Source of the DNA: Actinomycetota bacterium
GTDB lineage: Bacteria > Actinomycetota > Humimicrobiia > Hakubellales > JAMDDV01
Length of the DNA stretch: 64,000 bases
Assembly (NCBI GenBank): GCA_023488455.1
Contig: JAMDDV010000014.1
Location: 1 to 64,000 of the forward strand
Direction: 5' to 3'
A model generated the notes under the pieces. That model searched no databases. It was not told where the DNA came from and saw only the letters and a list, made by a program, of their open reading frames with translations. Each line of letters opens with the position of its first letter. The first letter of the stretch is position 1. Made by a program: the position numbers and the translations under genes. Positions 57,622 to 64,000 of this stretch are shown in pieces.

Positions 57622-58927
57622 ATTTCTCCACCACCGACCTCAACTTTTCAGAGGCCTCCTCACCCAGCTCGTACCGCACACGGACGGTCTCCTTGTTTAT
57701 CTTTATGAGCTTGTTTAAATCAATCGGAGTGGCAATTATAACGACTTCTGCATCTGACCTTTTTATGGTCTTCTCAAGATCGCGGATCTGCTTCGATCCG
57801 TAGCCCATACATGGCAGAAGCGCACCAATATCCGGGTAATCTTTAAATGTATCAATCAGGCTGCCGGATAGAAATGGTCTTGGGTCAACCACCTCACCTG
57901 CACCGAATTTCCTGGCTGCCACGACCCCTGCACCGAACTTCATCTCACCGTGTGTTAGCGTTGGGCCATCCTCAACAACTAGCACCCTCTTGCCCCTTAT
58001 CTTTTCACCATCAGAGACAAAGATAGGAGATGTAGCCTCAATGACAACTGCATCCGGGTTAACCTGGGCAATATTATTTCTAACCATTTCCATATCCTGT
58101 GGCCTTGCACTATCAACCTTGTTTATCACTATGACATCTGCTGTCCTTAAGTTCACTTCACCAGGGTAATAGCTGACCTCATTACCCGGCCTCAGGGGAT
58201 CAACAACCACTATGCTTAAATCAGGCTTGTAAAAGGAGAAGTCGTTGTTGCCTCCATCCCATACTATTACCTGAGCTTCTGCTTCAGCCATCTCTAATAT
58301 TTTCAGATAGTCCACCCCAGCATACACAACCATACCTCGCTCGATATGCTGCTCGTACTCCTCTCTCTCTTCTATGGTGCATTCATATCGGTCCAAATCA
58401 GCAATCGTTTGATATCGCTGGATTGCCTGCTTGCTTAAATTTCCATACGGCATTGGATGTCGAACAATGACGACCCTTACGCCGAGTTCCTTCAGGTACT
58501 CGCAAACCCTGCTGGTCGTCTGGCTCTTCCCCGACCCTGTCCGCACAGCACAAACCGATATTACCGGCCTATTCGCCTTCAGCATCGTTGATTTTGGCCC
58601 CATAAGCATGAAATCGATCCCCATTGAAAGTACCCACATGGCCTTTTTTATCACATAACTTTGCGAAACATCGCTGTATGCAAAAACTGCTTTGTCAACG
58701 TCAAATTTCTCCACAATCGTCTGCAGATCAGATTCGGGATAGATAGGAATACCGTTTGGATATAGCTTCCCTGAAAGTTCGGGTGGGTATGTACGCGAGT
58801 CAATGTTTGGTATCTGTATTGCTGTGAACGCAACGACTTCATAATCTCGATTCTCGCGAAAATACACGTTGAAGTTATGAAAATCGCGGCCTGCTGCCCC
58901 CATGATCACTACTTTCTCCCTGCTCAT
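57608..58927 (-). CDS. COG2403-type GTPase, cyclic 2,3-diphosphoglycerate synthetase-like
   Basis: 439 residues. N-terminal Rossmann-like region (VVIMGAAGRDFHNFNVYF), then a P-loop VRTGSGKSQT, VWDGGNNDFSFY and VINKVDSA, and a C-terminal alpha/beta part with DLNKLIKINK. The family includes the cyclic 2,3-diphosphoglycerate synthetase of thermophilic methanogens, but most bacterial members have no known role. Overlaps the Cas4-like nuclease gene by 4 bases at its start and ilvE at its end. Confidence 0.82.
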   Translation of the reverse strand: MSREKVVIMGAAGRDFHNFNVYFRENRDYEVVAFTAIQIPNIDSRTYPPELSGKLYPNGIPIYPESDLQTIVEKFDVDKAVFAYSDVSQSYVIKKAMWVLSMGIDFMLMGPKSTMLKANRPVISVCAVRTGSGKSQTTSRVCEYLKELGVRVVIVRHPMPYGNLSKQAIQRYQTIADLDRYECTIEEREEYEQHIERGMVVYAGVDYLKILEMAEAEAQVIVWDGGNNDFSFYKPDLSIVVVDPLRPGNEVSYYPGEVNLRTADVIVINKVDSARPQDMEMVRNNIAQVNPDAVVIEATSPIFVSDGEKIRGKRVLVVEDGPTLTHGEMKFGAGVVAARKFGAGEVVDPRPFLSGSLIDTFKDYPDIGALLPCMGYGSKQIRDLEKTIKRSDAEVVIIATPIDLNKLIKINKETVRVRYELGEEASEKLRSVVEKFILS

Positions 58928-59703
58928 TCACTGCCTCTTTCCTCGCATCTCCTCGCATAATCGCAATACCTGCAGTCTAACCCCTCTTTAGCAGAGTAGA
59001 TGCCTCTTCGAATGTTGTCTACTGCTTCAATCATCTCATCCCTGAAACTGTAAAGCTCATCCTGGGGAAACTTAAAACTAAACTCTTGCAAATTGGTAAG
59101 CGAAACAAGTGTACATTTTATTTTTGAAGGGTCAATATCTCTGGAATCACTCAGTGCAAGTACATAGCCGCGAAGCTGCCTTCGATGAAGCTCGATTGAC
59201 TCCTCATTTACAGAACTCGTTTTGAAATCAACCAGTTCCACACTCTCATTGCTGAATACGTAAGCCAGATCAATCTTTGCGACGATGAAGAAGTTATTGA
59301 GTCTATAATTTATTCTCTGTTCACTTATCACCTTGCAATCGTCCGGAAGGGTAGAAAACCTGCTCTTTTGGAAATTCAGGGCGAGCTCCATCGCGCTTTG
59401 CTCGACATCACTGGACCTCTGGTCGAACAAAGATTCACCCTCATCTATGATATCTTCCGCAGACTGAAAGCTTGAGGGAAAGTCCAGATCCATGATGCTG
59501 GAACTTTGCTTCAACACCTGCTCTATCTTTCTGTGAATCAAAATCCCAATCTCCATCATCTTGCTCGGTCTCTGCGGAAGCCTGAAAACGTATAGATAGA
59601 GATACCTCCTTGGACATGCAATATAGGTGAGAATTTCAGTAATGCTGTAAACCTGTTTGTCTACTTCGTATACAGTATGGGATAAATCAAAAGATCTCAG
59701 CAA
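58924..59703 (-). CDS. Cas4/RecB-like PD-(D/E)XK nuclease with probable [4Fe-4S] cluster
   Basis: 259 residues. Nuclease motifs: IHRKIEQ, KIDLAYV, ELVDFKTS and RRQLRGYVLAL (Q-x3-Y). Cysteines in YIACPRRY and in DCRYCDYARRC can hold an iron-sulfur cluster as in AddB, AdnA/B and Cas4 nucleases. Starts with TTG at 59703, overlapping the helicase gene by 7 bases. I infer it is the detached nuclease domain of the neighbouring helicase; it is not a CRISPR Cas4 given the context. Confidence 0.85.
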   Translation of the reverse strand: MLRSFDLSHTVYEVDKQVYSITEILTYIACPRRYLYLYVFRLPQRPSKMMEIGILIHRKIEQVLKQSSSIMDLDFPSSFQSAEDIIDEGESLFDQRSSDVEQSAMELALNFQKSRFSTLPDDCKVISEQRINYRLNNFFIVAKIDLAYVFSNESVELVDFKTSSVNEESIELHRRQLRGYVLALSDSRDIDPSKIKCTLVSLTNLQEFSFKFPQDELYSFRDEMIEAVDNIRRGIYSAKEGLDCRYCDYARRCEERGSE

Positions 59704-61835
59704 ACTTCGTTTTCCTCCTCAAGTAATCCCGACTCAAGAACTTCCTGCATGAATACGGATGGCTCCTTAATGCTCTGGTTTTCGTCCTTTCGGTAGCAGG
59801 AAAAAAACAATTTTTCTCTTGCACGCGTACAGCCAACGAAAAAAAGCCGCCTTTCCTCCTCCAATTTTCTTTCCTTTCTGGCTTTCTCGTACTGGCTGAA
59901 ATTGCTAAAGGCACGCTCAGACAAAAAAATCTCAAGATCGGAGTCCCTGGCCACTGGTAGAGGATATCCCGGGTCAGATTTTCTTGGTGGAAATATCCAC
60001 TCAACAAGACCAGGGAGAAAGACTACCCTGAACTCCAGTCCTTTTGCTGCATGTATTGACATTAACTTTACGCTATCCTCCTGGCCAACCACGATCTCCC
60101 CTGGCTCCTTTTCAGAGGCCTTGATAACCTCCCTGATGTAAGCCACGAAATCCTTAAAGGCAAAACCACTGGATCTGTATTCAAATTCAGCAGCCATCCT
60201 AACGAGCTTCTCCAGATTTCTTTTTCTTCTGTTGACCTCAGCATCATTACCGATATCAGGAGCACTCAGCATCCTGGTCTCAATAATTACCCTCCTGATC
60301 AAACCGGCGAGCGAAAGCTTCCTTGAAAGTGATATGCAGTCCGATATCCTGTCCGCAATCCACCTTAGCCTCCCCAGCCCAACTATGCCGATATTTTTCA
60401 CATCTTCAGACAACTTAAAAAACTCTAGAAAATCGGCATGACGATCACGGCTCTCCTTCAATGCGAAATAGATATCGCGATCACAGAGCAAGATTGGATA
60501 AGACTTCAAAACGATAACAAGAGAAAGTTCATCACTGGGATCATCAATCAGCTTGAGGTAGGAAAGTGCAAGCACGACCTCGGGCCGATGGTAGAAACCT
60601 ACGTCTCCCACCACTTCATAGGGTATTCCACTTTGCGCCAGAGCCCCTGATATTGCTGGAAATCCCGATTTCTGCCTGCAAAGTATAGCGATCTCACCAA
60701 AGGGGCACTTGCAATTTACATTGACCTCAACGACTTTCCTTGCTACCCACGTAGCTTCATCTCCCTTATCCTCGCCAATGAAAAAAGCAACGTTTGAATC
60801 CATATTCTCTGCAGGGATCAGCATCTTATCTGATCTGTTAACATTTCGCGAAATTATGAGATTGGCCAGCTCCAGTATCCTGGAACCAGACCTGAAATTT
60901 TTCTCAATTTTAAAATCTTTAAATCCATCTACCGCAAAGACTCCAGCTTTACCAAAACTTAAAAATCCCCTGTTCGTAGCGCCTCTCCACTCATAAATAC
61001 ACTGATCATCATCCCCAACGACAGTTATCCGCCTGTGAGAACCAGCTACCAGCTCACAGAGCCTTATCTGCGCAAGATTTACGTCCTGAAACTCATCAAC
61101 AAAGACAAATTTATACTTGCTCTGATATGAATTGCGCAACTTTGCTTTTGACTCCAGAAGAAGGACGGGGAGCATTATCTGATCACCATAATCTATATAG
61201 TTATTTTCTCGCTTAACTTCCTCATAACGCTTGTACACGGTAAAGAGCTCGGCTTGCTTTTGAAAGTTTGACATGGCAAAATCTCGCAGCTTATCTGTTT
61301 CGATCTGGTCAACCACCTCGGCCTGACACTTAAGGTAGTCAGCATAGGAAAAAAGGTCTATGCACCGATCCTTTAACCCAACAATGTAGTCGATGACCCT
61401 ATCCAGGAATGCGCCTAGATCTGCTTTTATCTCCAGGTATCTGAAATCAAACTCATCCAGGATATCATATAGGAGTTGCCATGACTGCGCTCTGTTCAAT
61501 ACCGTAACATTTCTCTCCAGTCCCAGCATCAAATAATTCTCCCTGATAAATTCCTGACCAAATGAGTGAAACGTGGAAATGTTCAACGAATAGCTCAGGA
61601 CATCATCGTTTAGCTTCCGGGAAAGCCTTTTTGCCATATTCCATGCCGCCTGATTTGTGAATGTGAGGCCCAGTATCTCATCAGACCTGCACAGGCCCTG
61701 CTCGATCACGTGTGCGATCTTCTCGGCCATGACAGTGGTCTTACCTGAACCTGCACAGGCTATTACGCGGCACGGACCTTCTGTGTAACAAATCGCAGCC
61801 TTCTGCTCGTCAGTCAAATCAACCGATTTCATCAT
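59697..61835 (-). CDS. UvrD/REP-family DNA helicase (AdnA/AdnB-like motor)
   Basis: 712 residues, complete SF1A motor: CAGSGKTT, FTNQAA, DEFQDVN, DDDQCIYEWRGA, IHAAKGLEF and CTRAREKL. No nuclease domain follows, unlike mycobacterial AdnA/AdnB; instead a nuclease gene overlaps its 3' end. ATG at 61835 overlaps the stop of the upstream helicase-nuclease gene (ATGA). Likely part of an end-resection complex feeding homologous recombination. Confidence 0.9.
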   Translation of the reverse strand: MMKSVDLTDEQKAAICYTEGPCRVIACAGSGKTTVMAEKIAHVIEQGLCRSDEILGLTFTNQAAWNMAKRLSRKLNDDVLSYSLNISTFHSFGQEFIRENYLMLGLERNVTVLNRAQSWQLLYDILDEFDFRYLEIKADLGAFLDRVIDYIVGLKDRCIDLFSYADYLKCQAEVVDQIETDKLRDFAMSNFQKQAELFTVYKRYEEVKRENNYIDYGDQIMLPVLLLESKAKLRNSYQSKYKFVFVDEFQDVNLAQIRLCELVAGSHRRITVVGDDDQCIYEWRGATNRGFLSFGKAGVFAVDGFKDFKIEKNFRSGSRILELANLIISRNVNRSDKMLIPAENMDSNVAFFIGEDKGDEATWVARKVVEVNVNCKCPFGEIAILCRQKSGFPAISGALAQSGIPYEVVGDVGFYHRPEVVLALSYLKLIDDPSDELSLVIVLKSYPILLCDRDIYFALKESRDRHADFLEFFKLSEDVKNIGIVGLGRLRWIADRISDCISLSRKLSLAGLIRRVIIETRMLSAPDIGNDAEVNRRKRNLEKLVRMAAEFEYRSSGFAFKDFVAYIREVIKASEKEPGEIVVGQEDSVKLMSIHAAKGLEFRVVFLPGLVEWIFPPRKSDPGYPLPVARDSDLEIFLSERAFSNFSQYEKARKERKLEEERRLFFVGCTRAREKLFFSCYRKDENQSIKEPSVFMQEVLESGLLEEENEVC

Positions 61836-64000
61836 TCCTGCAAAAGCTCGCTTCCATGATGCTTTGGACAGACAATCTTGAAATCACAAGTATGACACAC
61901 GCTCTTATTCCTGGGATTTGGCTCAAATCTTTCCATAAATATCTTCGAGATTATGTTCTTTATCTGTTCCTTAACCTCAAGTACACGTTGAGGTTCGCAG
62001 GAACCAGGGCGTTCGGGTTCCCTCATTTCACCGATGTATATATATGACATTCTCTTGATCCTGCCTCTATAGTCTGAGAGCTGCTGTGACAGATCTGTGG
62101 CCAGCAAATAAGACCCGAGCTGTAAATCGCAAGCAGCATCCTCAAAGCTGAGCGCGGTCTGAGAAGACTTGAAATCCACGATCTCAAAACCATCTTCAAA
62201 CCTGCCTATCATGTCTGTTTTACCGCTGAACCTGATCCGGTCCATTTCAAATTCAAACTTCTTCTCAACTTCAACAGGCATAACTCCTCTTTCCATAAAC
62301 CATCCGTGAAACGCCTCAAATCTGCTCAGACACTCCCGCTTCTGCTCCTTTGAAATGATAAGAAACTCAAAAAGTGATTCATCCCATATATTATCAATGG
62401 AATCAAACAACGATCGAAGCGTCATGTCACCCTTTAAGATAAAATCCTGTATGATTTCGTGATAAAGCTTCCCACGAGCAAGCGCGATGGTCCTGGGCAT
62501 CCTTATATTAAGAAAATGTTCGTATTTGTACTTCAATGGACAGTCCTCATAGGAGCTCAGCGCGGTAAAGGAAGTTTTAAATTCCCCGTCGCAAAATGGG
62601 TTCACTGAATTTTCGGTAACCTCATCACCAGCAAAAAAAGATGGTAATATATGCCTATCTTCTTTCTTATCTTCCTTCACAAAACATGTTTGCAGGACAC
62701 ATTCCGGCGATAGATCCAGCATACCTATAAACCTTGATGGTCGGACATCTTCCTGTCCCAAATATCTGTCCGAAAGGGAAATTACCGCACCCCTCCTCTG
62801 CCTTCCAAGAATATAGTAGAGAAGTGATATCTCATCTTTAAGGCTATCCATCCGTGGTACACCAGAAATTTTATCCCATGAAAAAACATCGAACATGCTC
62901 CCATAATCCCTGGCGGGGAAAACATTCTCTATGAACTTTGGGATGAATATCAGGTCAAATTCTCTCCCCTTGATCCTGTGACCGGTAATAACGCTGACTG
63001 CATCAATCTCCTCACCGAGGTCCGATATCTCAGGGTCCTCTATGAATCCCTTGCTGTCTTCTATAAAAGAGATAAAATCCGTGATGCCTGCGTTCGGGTT
63101 TTCATCGGAGAACCTGGAGGCAACAAAGCAAAGTTCCCGTATATCCTCAAGGTCACTGTAATCTGATATCCTCTCAAATGCCGGGCTTTTCTTCAAGATA
63201 AAGGGACCAATCAGATTGAAATAAAAAAGCGCATCGAATATGACCGCAGCGGGCTTATCACTTAACCGATCTTTAAATCGATAAATCGCACTCTTAAACC
63301 TCCTCAGATGGCGATTAGCACCGCTCAATCTATATAACGACTCGATGTCAACTCGCCTGCCTCCCGACTTCCTCTGGCTCTCAACTAACTTCTCAAACCT
63401 CTTAACGAAAAATGGGTCGATTCTGAACAACCTTGATAAAAGAAGATCGACCAGTGCTTCATGGCTGACATCTCCATTGCTTAAATCGATGAGGAATTTA
63501 AAAAAGTTTAAAAGATTAAAGGATATCTCGCCTGATAACGGTTTGGCGGGAAGGGAAAACTTATAGGGAACCCCATTCTCATCAAGAATTGAGGTAAGCA
63601 TTTCAATGTCCTGGTTAGCAGTGCGGAGCACAATGGCAATGTTCCTGTAGCAGAGATCTCCCCTGTCATGTTCATCGCGTATGTATCTGGCAATGAATTC
63701 GTACTCTGTGAGTTCTGAATCAAAACGAAACAGTTTCATGCCACCCCTACCATCTCGTCCTTTCTTCATTTTCAAACGATCTACACTGTAAATACAATCA
63801 ACAAGCTTTGTTGTCCTACTGACTATCTCCTCTGATACCCTGCGGCTATCCGTCAAATAATTAACGCCCACATCTCTGCATCCATCTATAATTTCATCAA
63901 GGCCCTCCCTGCTTGCACCCCTGAAGCCAAATATTCTGCTTCCTTCATCAAAAGCCACACATGCACCTCTGCACAGGTTTAATAACTTTTTAAATAGCAA
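61832..64000 (-). CDS. Helicase-nuclease (UvrD_C plus PD-(D/E)XK), 5' end beyond the window
   Basis: The 722 visible residues are the C-terminal part; the frame is still open at the window edge, so the Walker A half is not seen. Motor motifs visible are modified: EGSRIFGFRGA in place of DQSIYxFRGA, and ITGHRIKGREFD as motif V. The C-terminal nuclease has YHEIIQDF, GKTDMIG, EIVDFKSS and QLGSYLLA. Cysteines in YEDCPLKY and CHTCDFKIVC form a probable [4Fe-4S] site. The arrangement resembles AdnAB or AddB-type partners in double-strand break resection. Confidence 0.85.
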   Translation of the reverse strand: MLFKKLLNLCRGACVAFDEGSRIFGFRGASREGLDEIIDGCRDVGVNYLTDSRRVSEEIVSRTTKLVDCIYSVDRLKMKKGRDGRGGMKLFRFDSELTEYEFIARYIRDEHDRGDLCYRNIAIVLRTANQDIEMLTSILDENGVPYKFSLPAKPLSGEISFNLLNFFKFLIDLSNGDVSHEALVDLLLSRLFRIDPFFVKRFEKLVESQRKSGGRRVDIESLYRLSGANRHLRRFKSAIYRFKDRLSDKPAAVIFDALFYFNLIGPFILKKSPAFERISDYSDLEDIRELCFVASRFSDENPNAGITDFISFIEDSKGFIEDPEISDLGEEIDAVSVITGHRIKGREFDLIFIPKFIENVFPARDYGSMFDVFSWDKISGVPRMDSLKDEISLLYYILGRQRRGAVISLSDRYLGQEDVRPSRFIGMLDLSPECVLQTCFVKEDKKEDRHILPSFFAGDEVTENSVNPFCDGEFKTSFTALSSYEDCPLKYKYEHFLNIRMPRTIALARGKLYHEIIQDFILKGDMTLRSLFDSIDNIWDESLFEFLIISKEQKRECLSRFEAFHGWFMERGVMPVEVEKKFEFEMDRIRFSGKTDMIGRFEDGFEIVDFKSSQTALSFEDAACDLQLGSYLLATDLSQQLSDYRGRIKRMSYIYIGEMREPERPGSCEPQRVLEVKEQIKNIISKIFMERFEPNPRNKSVCHTCDFKIVCPKHHGSELLQE

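Noticed and set aside
58924..59703. CRISPR-associated Cas4
   Set aside because: The domain is Cas4-like, but there is no repeat array or cas gene, and the gene overlaps a recombination helicase.

Overview
The window looks like part of the chromosome of a strict anaerobe, probably a deep-branching Actinomycetota-like lineage. This is inference. Supporting it are a CBS-less GuaB3-type IMP dehydrogenase-like protein next to guaA, a CIRCE-controlled groES-groEL pair, helicase/nuclease genes resembling AdnAB, stand-alone LigD ligase and polymerase genes, and anaerobe markers (flavodiiron protein, high-molecular-weight rubredoxin, two-subunit [4Fe-4S] fumarase, corrinoid methyltransferases). No rRNA, tRNA, CRISPR array or insertion sequence was recognised.

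Layout. 0-4 kb: two HD-GYP c-di-GMP phosphodiesterases. 4-17 kb: housekeeping genes (family 2 glycosyltransferase, pcrA, guaA, guaB3-like, groEL/groES, lnt, the t6A genes tsaD-rimI-tsaB-tsaE, uracil-DNA glycosylase, FmdB zinc ribbon). 17-21.8 kb: an AT-rich stretch with a ZIP transporter, a small membrane protein, a third HD-GYP protein, an unknown protein and a likely gene remnant. 21.8-28.6 kb: P1 peptidase, endonuclease IV, 3D-domain protein, M48 protease, DUF3048 lipoprotein, D-aminoacyl-tRNA deacylase and an MFS transporter.

28.6-46.8 kb: an AT-rich catabolic island, the most interesting part of the window. Thirteen genes read leftward, divergent from a ROK regulator, with a GatZ/KbaZ-like aldolase gene beyond it. 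The island combines a CUT1 sugar ABC transporter (no ATPase gene), a SIS-domain sugar-phosphate isomerase or deaminase, a PfkB kinase, a fucose-isomerase-like protein and an M24 peptidase with two closely paralogous MttB-family methyltransferase homologues and four UroD-family proteins. I infer a route that imports a methylated sugar or amino sugar, removes methyl groups through a corrinoid carrier and feeds the sugar through a tagatose-phosphate-like route. The substrate is unknown.

46.9-51.4 kb: FprA flavodiiron protein and flavoreductase-rubredoxin (leftward), then rightward an L-rhamnose mutarotase-like protein, a corrinoid protein and a classical non-pyrrolysine MttB homologue. This module could supply the corrinoid carrier missing from the island. 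51.4-57.6 kb: two small unknown proteins, a PflX-like radical SAM protein, fumarase beta and alpha subunits, LigD-type ligase and polymerase, and a branched-chain aminotransferase. 57.6-64 kb: a COG2403-type GTPase and a three-gene recombination module (Cas4-like nuclease, UvrD-type helicase, helicase-nuclease fusion running off the right edge).

Start codons were moved from the longest reading frame where a ribosome-binding site or family alignment favoured another start; these cases are explained in each entry.
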